DNA from: Planctomycetia bacterium
GTDB taxonomy: Bacteria; Planctomycetota; Phycisphaerae; Phycisphaerales; SM1A02
Assembly: GCA_005790605.1 (NCBI GenBank)
Contig: SXUI01000057.1
Span: 1 to 64,000, forward strand
Length of the DNA: 64,000 nt
Direction of reading: 5' to 3'
Under the pieces are notes generated by a model that saw only the letters and a list, made by a program, of their open reading frames with translations, had not been told where the DNA came from and searched no databases. The position numbers and the translations under genes are program-made. This document shows positions 48,537-56,436 of the stretch, piece by piece (positions within the stretch are counted from its first letter, which is position 1; each line of letters begins with the position of its first letter).

Positions 48537-49866
48537 GATGAATTCCCCCTTGGAGTGCAGCATGGATCGCATGCGCGGCGCGCTTGCCCTCAGCAACCGC
48601 GTTGACGACTTCCTTGCCGGCATTCGTGCAGTCTCCTCCTGCAAACCAGCGCGGGCGACCCGTGAAACCAACAGCGTCCACGCGAAGACGACCTTCTTCG
48701 AACTCGATTCCCTCGAATCCCGTAAACATGGTCGTCAGTTTCGATTGACCGACCGCGACGAGCACGAGATCGGCTTCCACTTCGAGATATCGCTCTCGCA
48801 GATTGGGCACCCGGTGATCCTCAAACTGGCCGCACGCTACTATGTAGAGGCGTGACGGGTCCGCCGCGAAAGGATTGCCACTTATCTCACGCGCGTTGCA
48901 CTGCCATTCGACGCGCACGCCCTCGCGCATGGCGGCATCGAATTCGTGCGCGTAACCTTTCATAACTTCGCGAGTACCCCTGTAGAGGAGCGTGACCCAA
49001 GGGATGCCTAACCCCTTCACCTCCCGTGCAGCGTCGAGCGCGGTATTGCCACCGCCGATGACGACTGCGCGCTGAATCTTCGAGAGATCGAGCGACCTCA
49101 GTTTCATCTGCTCAATCCAAGCAACGGCGCCATGCACGCCATCAAGTTGCTCGCCTGCAATTCCGAGCGAACTGTCCTCGCCGAGTCCGACGCCAACGAA
49201 CACGGCGTCAAATGCGCTATCGAGATCCGCGAGTGAAATGTCTACGCCGACGGTCACGCCAGTCTTGACCTCAATTCCCCCGATGGAGAGCACCCACTCG
49301 ACTTCCGTCAACGCACGATCGGCCTTCATCTTGTACGGCGCAACACCCGTGGTGTTCAGCCCTCCAATCGTTGTGCGTTGCTCGAAGATCGTGCACGCGT
49401 GACCGAAACGGCGAAGTTCATGCGCCGCAGCAAGGCTCGCCGGTCCCGCACCAATGAGCGCCACTCGCTTGCCTGTACTCGCACCAGCCGTGAAGAACTC
49501 CCAGCCCTCTTCATACGCGCGGTCGGTTGCGTAGCGCTGCAGTTTCCCGATCGCAATCGGCGGCTGGTCCACTTGGTTGTACACACACGCGCCGACGCAC
49601 AGCACTTCAACTGGGCATACGCGCGCGCAACTCATCCCGAGAATGTTGGACTCGAAAATCGTCTTCGCCGAACCGCGCACATTGTCGCTCGCGATCTTGC
49701 GGATGAATTGCGGAATGTCGATCTCCGTTGGGCACGCTTGTATACACGGCGCGTCATGGCAGAAGAGACAGCGCGTTGCCTCCGCGATCGCTTCGCCACG
49801 CAAGAGCGGCAGTTTGAAGTCTTCGAACGCCGTCTCAGAACGACTACTTGGGAGTTGAATCGTCAT
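48529..49866 (-). CDS. preT: Dihydropyrimidine dehydrogenase subunit PreT
   Basis: ATG 49866 gives 445 residues; a longer frame upstream has non-protein-like sequence. The N-terminal Fe-S domain has CLFCHDAPCIQACPTEIDIP and CARVCPVEVLCVGACVYN. FAD and NADH Rossmann motifs follow: LIGAGPASLAAAHELRRFGH near 135-155 and VVIGGGNTALDAAREVKGLG near 260. It takes electrons from NADH to PreA. As first gene of the operon it probably carries the promoter upstream, in the space that also holds a large stem at 49944-49990. The Shine-Dalgarno is weak. Confidence 0.93.
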   Translation of the reverse strand: MTIQLPSSRSETAFEDFKLPLLRGEAIAEATRCLFCHDAPCIQACPTEIDIPQFIRKIASDNVRGSAKTIFESNILGMSCARVCPVEVLCVGACVYNQVDQPPIAIGKLQRYATDRAYEEGWEFFTAGASTGKRVALIGAGPASLAAAHELRRFGHACTIFEQRTTIGGLNTTGVAPYKMKADRALTEVEWVLSIGGIEVKTGVTVGVDISLADLDSAFDAVFVGVGLGEDSSLGIAGEQLDGVHGAVAWIEQMKLRSLDLSKIQRAVVIGGGNTALDAAREVKGLGIPWVTLLYRGTREVMKGYAHEFDAAMREGVRVEWQCNAREISGNPFAADPSRLYIVACGQFEDHRVPNLRERYLEVEADLVLVAVGQSKLTTMFTGFEGIEFEEGRLRVDAVGFTGRPRWFAGGDCTNAGKEVVNAVAEGKRAAHAIHAALQGGIHHG

Positions 49867-49943
49867 TCGCGGGTGGGATCCGGGTCTACCTCGGTGCGAT
49901 GCACAAGCACGCAGGTTACCCGCAGGATCAGTGCGCAAATGGC

Positions 49944-49990
49944 AGTGCGCTCCCTTCCTGAAGCGAACTGCTTCAGAAAAGGAGCGCACT
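49944..49990. terminator. Long two-part hairpin upstream of preT
   Basis: agtgcgctcc (49944-49953) pairs perfectly with 49981-49990, and inside it ctgaagc pairs with gcttcag (49958-49964 and 49970-49976). It follows the stop of the PAPGA-tailed gene at 50044 on the same strand and precedes preT, so it is probably that gene's terminator. It could also be a leader structure in preT. Confidence 0.55.
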
Positions 49991-50043
49991 CCTTGAGTGT
50001 GCGTGCCCATGCTTGACGCACCGCTCAACCGCCCAGCGACAAA

Positions 50044-50676
50044 TCAGCGTCGACGGCGGCGAGACACCAAACCCGCCAGTCCGCAGAGCGCGAGCGCGCC
50101 AGGGGCTGGAACTGCATCGGTGAAGACGCGAAGTTCACCCATTCGATTTGGAAATGCGGCACCGCCGACCCACAGATTGAAGTGAAGATGATTGCCGGAA
50201 ACCTGCACAACAGACTGCCAGAGTGATGCGCCGTAGCTGCGGAATGGATCACCGGTTGGGTAGGTTGTGCCTGGAGCACCCCAAGTTGCATCGGTATTGT
50301 CGAGCAGCACATTCGTGTAGATCACGGCTCGAATCGCGCTTGAGAACCACACATCTCCGAACGCCGCCGCGACACCGGAGGATGCGTCGAAATGCACGAT
50401 GTGAGAATCGAAAGTTCCAGACACCACGCCAGTCCACGGCGCCGCACCGGTGTAGGAACCTGGACCAGCAATGTTCACATTCATGGCCGTCGTTGTGATG
50501 CCTGATTGTTCGTTCCAGCAATATGCGGGAAGGCCCGGAAGCGCTCCATAGACGGCTGAAGGGGGCGGCGCGATCTGCACTGCTTGACCTGCAGTGGCGA
50601 TGATTGCACTGAATGCGCTTGAAGAGAGTGTTGCGGCGAGGGCACTCACGGAAACGAGAGTCGAGATCTGCTTCAT
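50044..50676 (-). CDS. Secreted protein with PAPGA-type C-terminal sorting tail
   Basis: ATG 50676 has ACAGGAA upstream. The 210-residue product has a signal peptide (TLVSVSALAATLSSSAFS) and a beta-rich body with no family I recognise. The end is VPAPGALALCGLAGLVSRRRRR: a PEP-like motif, a hydrophobic helix and a basic cluster, the PEP-CTERM layout in the variant common in planctomycetes. It is expected to be processed by an exosortase-type enzyme, none of which is in the window. It lies downstream of the ATP-grasp/sulfotransferase/FGE operon, 162 nt after FGE. Confidence 0.8.
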   Translation of the reverse strand: MKQISTLVSVSALAATLSSSAFSAIIATAGQAVQIAPPPSAVYGALPGLPAYCWNEQSGITTTAMNVNIAGPGSYTGAAPWTGVVSGTFDSHIVHFDASSGVAAAFGDVWFSSAIRAVIYTNVLLDNTDATWGAPGTTYPTGDPFRSYGASLWQSVVQVSGNHLHFNLWVGGAAFPNRMGELRVFTDAVPAPGALALCGLAGLVSRRRRR

Positions 50677-50838
50677 GACTGGGATTCCTGTTCTTAGGTC
50701 GTCGCTTGGCGACGGTTGGGAGTACTGCGGCGCACATCGCGCCTCACTTGCCTCCTTCCGCGCAGGACAACCACTTCTCGCACCGCTTGATAGAAGGTAG
50801 GAATCCTCCCCCCGCTCACTCTCGCGTAGTACGTCGAA

Positions 50839-51864
50839 TCAGCGCGAAGACGCGGGCGCAGGCGCATTCTGTACGCAGCGGAAACCAAGATGCTGCAGCC
50901 CGGTATCGGGCGTACAGGACATTCGCGCACTCGGTCGGTAGCTCGAACAGTAACTCGCGTGACAAAGATACGAACCGCCGCGATGCACACGACTCTCCGG
51001 CGCATCAGGATTGCGAGGATCTGCGCTGTCGTTCGGACCGGTTGGGTTCACTGTGACTCCAGTCGGTCCTGCCTGCGCCACTTGACGCGCGTACGAGTCA
51101 GCGCGATACAAGTCGCTCGTCCATTCCCACACATTGCCTGCCATATCGAAGAGACCGAACGCATTCGGTGCGTACTGCTTGACTGGTGCGGTTCGCGCGT
51201 ATCCGTCTTCCATGGTGTTCTTCTGCGGGAACTCGCCCTGCCAGATATTGGCGCGTTTGGCCTCAAGCGCTTCGTCTCCCCAAGTGAACTGCTTTCCCAA
51301 CAAACCGCCGCGGGCTGCGCACTCCCACTGCGCTTCGGTTGGTAGTCTCTTTTTCGCCCAGGCGCAGTAGGCAAGCGCATCCTCGAACGCAATGTGGACA
51401 ACGGGATGATCTGCCTTTCCATCAAGATTGCTCGATGGACCTTCAGGATGTTGCCAACTCGCACCTGTGACCCACTGCCACCACTGCCCAGGATTGTCGA
51501 GTCGCACGGCTTGCGATGGTGGAGTAAACACGAGCGATCCTGGCTGCAACATCTCGTCCGGTGGCTTCGGTGTTCCAGGCGGACACTGTTTGCGCAGGAC
51601 TTCCCAATCAATGGCACGCTCCGCCACAGTCTTGTACTTCGTTGCGTCAACGAACTTCCGAAACTGCGCGTTCGTCACTTCCGTGACATCCATCCAAAAC
51701 CCGTCAACCCGCACCCGATGAGCGGGTCTCTCGTCAGGTCGCGCGTATGACGCGTCGCTTCCCATGACGAACTCGCTTGGTGGAATCCACACCATGCCCT
51801 CTGGCGGCGGTGCGGCGGCACCCACGGATTGCTGCAAGATCGTTGTCGCGAGAACGCACCACAT
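50839..51864 (-). CDS. Formylglycine-generating enzyme (SUMF1 family)
   Basis: ATG 51864 begins 9 nt after the sulfotransferase stop; 341 residues with a short signal-like leader. Family motifs are GMVWIPPSEFVMGSD, DVTEVTNAQFRKFV, LPTEAQWECAARGG, GNVWEWTSDLY and HRGGSYLCHASYCSSYR. The two Cys of the active site are present (301 and 306, CHASYC), so it should be catalytically competent. It binds copper and oxidises a sulfatase Cys to formylglycine, or modifies another Cys/Ser target. No sulfatase gene is in the window. It shares a transcript with the sulfotransferase and ATP-grasp genes. Confidence 0.9.
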   Translation of the reverse strand: MWCVLATTILQQSVGAAAPPPEGMVWIPPSEFVMGSDASYARPDERPAHRVRVDGFWMDVTEVTNAQFRKFVDATKYKTVAERAIDWEVLRKQCPPGTPKPPDEMLQPGSLVFTPPSQAVRLDNPGQWWQWVTGASWQHPEGPSSNLDGKADHPVVHIAFEDALAYCAWAKKRLPTEAQWECAARGGLLGKQFTWGDEALEAKRANIWQGEFPQKNTMEDGYARTAPVKQYAPNAFGLFDMAGNVWEWTSDLYRADSYARQVAQAGPTGVTVNPTGPNDSADPRNPDAPESRVHRGGSYLCHASYCSSYRPSARMSCTPDTGLQHLGFRCVQNAPAPASSR

Positions 51865-51873
51865 CACAACAGC

Positions 51874-53295
51874 CTAGAGACCTTCCCAAGAACTGTCGAA
51901 CGCAAACTCGTAGTTCTTCCATCGACCGATGGAAGTTGCATTGATCGGCCGACGCACTTGTTCGTGACTGAGCGTGAAAACCGCGCGCGTGTTGGACTCT
52001 GGCGCAAGGACTTTCGCGTCCATCGGAAGCGAAAGCGCCTCGAGCGCGCGAATCGCGTGCGCTTCCGGTTGCGCGACCAATTCCTCGTACACAACATCCT
52101 GATGCTTCATCCCAAGTGCCACAAGCGCGCTCGGAAGGAGTTCTCGCTCTGCCGCAATCACACGCTGAATCGACCCTAGATTTCCCGTCCATCCCTTCAA
52201 CTGCGGATGAAAGTAAGACAAGAACATGCTGAGCGCCATGTCGCGAGGCTCGCGTGTGACTCGAAAGAGCACGGCTCCCGGAAGAACCTGTGCGACTGCG
52301 ACAATCCAGCGCCAACCTTCGAGCGTCTTGTCAAAGGACCAACTCGCTTCCGATCGCTTGAGTCGCGATGCGCCGTGGAGGTATCGCGTTTGCAGCGCCA
52401 GAAGTTGCTCGCGAGGCAGCATGTGCAGCCCCTTAGGCCATCGCCCACTACTCACGACGCCCTCTCCGATGCGATCGATACCCTCGTACTCGCCAATCCC
52501 CGCAATCGCCGGATGTCGATCGAGCATCTGTTCAAGGAGCGTTGTGCCTGATCGAGGAAGCGCGGCGATCAGTGCCACGCCTTGCACTGGGTCAATGCGA
52601 GGCGCACAGCGCTGTGGATACTGCTCTATCAACGACTTCTGCATCCTCACATCGCCAATGAGTCCTTCGACATCAAACGGCGGCGTCAACTCGCGATGCA
52701 GTCTCGTCGCGAGATCGAATGCCTCTCTATATCTCCCCGCTTTGTCGAGCAGTTGCACTGCTTCGAATCCAGCGACTCGTCGAAGAAGAGGACTTGCGCC
52801 ACTCCCGACCATGCGCAGAAGCGTCGCGATGGCTGCAGCCGCATCCGATCTCGCCTGCACGCGCGCAAGCATCATCGCGCCGCGCGGATCTGTGCTCCAC
52901 GCGCCTCCCTTCTGCACAAACGCCGCGAAAGCGTCGCGACGATGCGCAAAGAAGAGTGTTTCGCCAAGTGCGATTCCCGCCTCGATCGCCTGAGGCGAGG
53001 CGCCATCCGCGAGCCGCGTCAAGCGATCGATCGCCGGATCAACACGACCAAGTCGTTGTTCAACCATCCCGCGGAGGAGATTCGCCTGCGGATCGGCGGG
53101 CGACAATCGCAACGCGTGCTCAAGATCCTCATCGGCATCGATCAGTCGACCAAGATTCAGATTCGCGCTCGCGCGACCAAGCCACGCATTGAAGTTGCGC
53201 TTGGATTGCGCGAGCAGTTCGTCCGCCACCGAGAGCGCGCGCTCAAACTCACCGCTCGATATGCATCGCTGAAGTGTTGAGAGCAGAGGTTCCAT
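51874..53295 (-). CDS. TPR-sulfotransferase
   Basis: The 473-residue protein has N-terminal TPR-like repeats (about 1-230, for example ALSVADELLAQSKRNFNAWLG and DEDLEHALRLSPADPQANLL). A sulfotransferase domain follows, in the tyrosylprotein/heparan group. The 5' phosphosulfate loop ALPRSGTTLLEQMLDRHP spans about 245-262, and the 3' phosphate-binding segment is FRVTREPRDMALSMF. It would transfer sulfate from PAPS to a protein or glycan. It begins 21 nt after the ATP-grasp gene and ends 9 nt before FGE. The target is unknown; the TPR part may recognise a peptide. Confidence 0.88.
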   Translation of the reverse strand: MEPLLSTLQRCISSGEFERALSVADELLAQSKRNFNAWLGRASANLNLGRLIDADEDLEHALRLSPADPQANLLRGMVEQRLGRVDPAIDRLTRLADGASPQAIEAGIALGETLFFAHRRDAFAAFVQKGGAWSTDPRGAMMLARVQARSDAAAAIATLLRMVGSGASPLLRRVAGFEAVQLLDKAGRYREAFDLATRLHRELTPPFDVEGLIGDVRMQKSLIEQYPQRCAPRIDPVQGVALIAALPRSGTTLLEQMLDRHPAIAGIGEYEGIDRIGEGVVSSGRWPKGLHMLPREQLLALQTRYLHGASRLKRSEASWSFDKTLEGWRWIVAVAQVLPGAVLFRVTREPRDMALSMFLSYFHPQLKGWTGNLGSIQRVIAAERELLPSALVALGMKHQDVVYEELVAQPEAHAIRALEALSLPMDAKVLAPESNTRAVFTLSHEQVRRPINATSIGRWKNYEFAFDSSWEGL

Positions 53296-53316
53296 AGCAA
53301 TGTGATTCTTCGAGGA

Positions 53317-54159
53317 TTACTGCTGCCTCAACCACGCAGCAAGTTGCATCGCGCCGAGGGGAGCGTACTCAAATCCAAGCGAAGGCTCGAAAATCTCGAG
53401 CTCCATGAGGACCGGGTTTCCGCTCGAGTCATTCGCAAGATCAACTCGCGCATACGCAAGCGCACCGAAACCGAGCGAATCCACATAGGCAAGCACGCGA
53501 CCCGCAACCGCATGCTCCGCCGCCGTTGGTTCCACGCGGCCCGTCACGCCATTGGAGTCCCCACTCCACCGCGCGCGCTTCGTCGTCGTGTGCGCGTACT
53601 GCCCGCCAAGAAACACGAGATTTCGTTCGCCCTGAACGAGAACATCTCGCAGCAGCGGCTGAACCAAGAAATCGCGCTCAATGTGTTCCTGTCGGTGAGC
53701 CTGAGCGCAGGGTTGCTCATGCGCTGCAACTCGAATCGTTCCAAAGGAACCCGCGGAGATTGCTGGCTTCAAGACGAGCTCCGGTGCTCGGGCAAACGCA
53801 CTGTTCCAATCACAGTGATTGCCTCGCTCAACGAGTTCGGTTGGCACCACCGGAATCCCCGCGCGGTGAATCTCCAGGAGGTACTTCTTGTGCATGTTCC
53901 ACCGAATCGCGGGAAGCGGATTCAGAAGCCGAGTTCGCGTATCCACGCATGCCAACCAACGCTCGAACTCCGTCATTCGCGCGACATAGTTCCAAGTGGA
54001 GCGAATAAGTGCGATATCGAAGCTGCCCCAATCGATCGCGGTGTCTTCCCAACAACATGTTTCGGTTGAAATCCCAAGCGCCTCACACGCGTGTGCGAGA
54101 GGAACGAGGTCGTGATCGGCGTGCGGGAGTTCGCTTGAAGTGACAAGGGCAATCCGCAT
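53317..54159 (-). CDS. ATP-grasp ligase, DcsG-like
   Basis: Start ATG 54159 gives 280 residues. Landmarks of the ATP-grasp group that includes the cycloserine ligase DcsG are IALIRSTWNYVARMTEFERWL, LLNPLPAIRWNMHKKYL and ELVLKPAISAGSFGT. The metal-binding end ALAYARVDLANDSSGNPVLMELEIFEPSL has Glu and Asn-type residues. It joins a carboxylate to an amine or alcohol using ATP. Homologues occur in amino-acid-derived natural-product pathways. As the first gene of a tight operon with a sulfotransferase and FGE, it may act on the same substrate. The substrate is unknown. Confidence 0.85.
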   Translation of the reverse strand: MRIALVTSSELPHADHDLVPLAHACEALGISTETCCWEDTAIDWGSFDIALIRSTWNYVARMTEFERWLACVDTRTRLLNPLPAIRWNMHKKYLLEIHRAGIPVVPTELVERGNHCDWNSAFARAPELVLKPAISAGSFGTIRVAAHEQPCAQAHRQEHIERDFLVQPLLRDVLVQGERNLVFLGGQYAHTTTKRARWSGDSNGVTGRVEPTAAEHAVAGRVLAYVDSLGFGALAYARVDLANDSSGNPVLMELEIFEPSLGFEYAPLGAMQLAAWLRQQ

Positions 54160-54252
54160 CGGATCGGCAAGCGTACAGGACGCACAAACAATCACCGGCA
54201 CCATGCGATCAGGGTGCCGGTGGCGCGAAAACTGAGTGGCGTTCCTTCGTGA

Positions 54253-54936
54253 TCAGCAGGATCGACGACGGCGAGACGCCATCCCTGCAACCGCAAGAAG
54301 CGCGCACGCGCCAGGTGCAGGAGTAATCGAGAAGTTCGTCATGTCGAAATGCCCGTCGATGTTCTGTCCCGCAAGCGCAGTTGGAACGACGAACCCGAGT
54401 TGCATCGCCCCAACATTCGAAAGCACGGTCGCGTAGTTCGAACCCTCGAACGACACCCACTGCGCGCTCGCGGCGGAGAGATCGAAAGAGACGGTCGACC
54501 ACACATTCGGAGCAACAGTGACGGAGGCAAAGGCCGCCGCGCCGGGATAGTTTTGAGGCGTGGCGACACGCAGCGTGATCGTCAACGCTTCAGAGAGGTC
54601 GTGCCGAAAGTCGAAGGTGAGATTCGTTGCACCTGCGTCAATCCAGTTTCCCGCGAAGCCGCCGCCGCTTGAACCGAGCGAGGTCGAAGCGCGGAACACG
54701 GTCGCCGGATATCCGCCAGCGCTCGTCGAGCTCAAGTTGAGCAGGCTCGAAACATACGAGCCATCGCTTGGGCCACCTGCGCTCGACCAGTTCAACAGCG
54801 TCGTGCTCGACGCGCCGCGCCAGTTGGAAGTGCCCGTGAGAAACGACTCGTTGAAGTCAGTGATGCTCGCCTGCACAGTACTTGCGGCAGCGATGATGGC
54901 GGTGGTGGAGAGCGACGCGAACAAATGGGTACGCAT
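54253..54936 (-). CDS. Secreted protein with PAPGA-type C-terminal sorting tail
   Basis: ATG 54936 opens a signal peptide (LFASLSTTAIIAAASTVQA), giving 227 residues. The beta-rich middle has SSTTLLNWSSAGGPSDGSY and NLTFDFRHDLSEALTITLR, a jelly-roll-like pattern as in many secreted planctomycete proteins. The end TPAPGACALLAVAGMASRRRRSC is the same variant sorting signal as in the gene at 50044, here with an extra final Cys. It is 93 nt upstream of the ATP-grasp gene on the same strand. Confidence 0.8.
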   Translation of the reverse strand: MRTHLFASLSTTAIIAAASTVQASITDFNESFLTGTSNWRGASSTTLLNWSSAGGPSDGSYVSSLLNLSSTSAGGYPATVFRASTSLGSSGGGFAGNWIDAGATNLTFDFRHDLSEALTITLRVATPQNYPGAAAFASVTVAPNVWSTVSFDLSAASAQWVSFEGSNYATVLSNVGAMQLGFVVPTALAGQNIDGHFDMTNFSITPAPGACALLAVAGMASRRRRSC

Positions 54937-55237
54937 GAAGTGTCTCAGTTCGAAAGAACCCGATTCGCGCACAATGTGGGCACGAGGGAAATCGGGCGGG
55001 GAAAACAGGTGCCACAAACCTATTCCAATCTCGTGTGCGGATCCAATCGCGAGAGCGATTCCGCACGCGATCGTCCATATTTTTCACCCAGCAGCCGCGT
55101 CCACGAAAGCACGCGATCCGAGAAACAATCCGTGGCAATCAAGTTCCCAAAAATCTTGAAATCGGCAGTCCCGAGCCACGTTCCTGAGGCAATCTTGTTC
55201 AGTCCCTCTGCGTGACGCCGACCATTGCGAGTCTGAA
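54937..55237. other. 301-bp divergent spacer with a hairpin
   Basis: The only structure I see is a bulged hairpin. gtgcgg (55035-55040) pairs with ccgcac (55061-55066), and inside it aatcgc (55045-55050) pairs with gcgatt (55055-55060). A short T-run (55079-55083) follows at a distance. It separates two genes for secreted proteins. No coding sequence is apparent. Confidence 0.4.
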
Positions 55238-56386
55238 ATGCGACCAAACTCCCACGCGACCATCACCGTCATCACGCTTTGCGTGAGCGCGCTTGCATGC
55301 AGTGCCTCCGCCCAAACGCTCACCCCCGTCGTGACGAATTGGAAACTGAACCTCACTGGACAGACTGGCTATGGCGGGATTGCAGCTGATGTGCAGCAAG
55401 TGCTTTACTCCACCAGTTTCGTCTATGTGAAAAGCACGAACATTCCGTCGTACTCGATTGGCCCATGGCCTGGCAATCCAAACACTCCGTCGAATCAGAA
55501 TTGGACCTTCAAGTTTCCGAAGACACCAACCTACGCCGCGACGGGCGTTGCAGTCGGACTAGGCCATGTGGGGGTGTTGCTGAATGGCGTTGTCTTCTAC
55601 AACGCGCTCGACGCGATGAGCTACAACAACCAGAACATCTGGCATCAGTCTGCGGTGTATTTCGAAGCCGGATCGTTTGACTCGTGCAAAGGACATCCCG
55701 CGCCAAACCGTGCGTATCACCCGCATCAGTTTGCGACATGCCTCGGAACGAACGACCCGACCAAACACTCAACGATCATTGGATTTGGATTCGATGGCAT
55801 TCCGATCTACGGCGCATACGGCTACTCCAATGCTGACGGCACTGGCGGAATCCGACGCATGCAGAGCGGCTATCAAAAGCGCGCCATCACGGTGCGGACG
55901 ACGCTTCCCAATGGCACGGCTCTCCCTCCCAATCAATACGGCCCACCCGTCAGTGCGACCTATCCGCTCGGTTGCTATCAGGAGGATTACGCGTTCGTTT
56001 CCAAGGGGAGCGACCTCGATGAAACGAATGCGCGCTTCTGCGTCACCCCCGAATATCCCAATGGAACATGGGCGTACTTTGCGCCGATCGATACGAGTGG
56101 AAACCCTGCATATCCGTTCCTCATCGGCGCGCGCAACCGCGGCGTTGTGGTTGCGGGAAACACAGGCCCCGCCGGTGGGCACTTCACCATCACTGAGGCA
56201 ACAACCAGCTTCACTTCAACTCCATGCCTTGCAGACCTCAATGGCGACCGCGTCGTCGACGCGGCGGACCTCGCGATCATCCTGAGTCGTTGGGATTTGG
56301 GGGGCGGACTCGGCGATCTCGATCGAAATGGCCAAGTCGGCGGCGGCGATCTCTCGATCCTGCTCAACGCGTGGGGAAGTTGCTAG
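55238..56386 (+). CDS. Secreted YHYH-domain protein with paired dockerin-like C-terminus
   Basis: The 382-residue exported protein has a signal peptide (TLCVSALACSASAQ). The YHYH domain is visible as GVVFYNALDAMSYN, RAYHPHQFATCLG and GFGFDGIPIYGAYGYS, the conserved histidine/aspartate pocket that gives the family its name. The function of YHYH proteins is unknown, though they often occur in copper or redox settings. The C-terminus has two dockerin-like loops, DLNGDRVVDAADLAIILSRW and DLDRNGQVGGGDLSILLNAW, ending WGSC, with Cys before the first loop (PCLADL). ATG 55238 is the only reasonable start. Confidence 0.85.
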   Translation: MRPNSHATITVITLCVSALACSASAQTLTPVVTNWKLNLTGQTGYGGIAADVQQVLYSTSFVYVKSTNIPSYSIGPWPGNPNTPSNQNWTFKFPKTPTYAATGVAVGLGHVGVLLNGVVFYNALDAMSYNNQNIWHQSAVYFEAGSFDSCKGHPAPNRAYHPHQFATCLGTNDPTKHSTIIGFGFDGIPIYGAYGYSNADGTGGIRRMQSGYQKRAITVRTTLPNGTALPPNQYGPPVSATYPLGCYQEDYAFVSKGSDLDETNARFCVTPEYPNGTWAYFAPIDTSGNPAYPFLIGARNRGVVVAGNTGPAGGHFTITEATTSFTSTPCLADLNGDRVVDAADLAIILSRWDLGGGLGDLDRNGQVGGGDLSILLNAWGSC

Positions 56387-56436
56387 CGCGTGGAGAAGAG
56401 TGCTGAGGCGAACACTGCGCTGAGTAGAGTCCCCGC

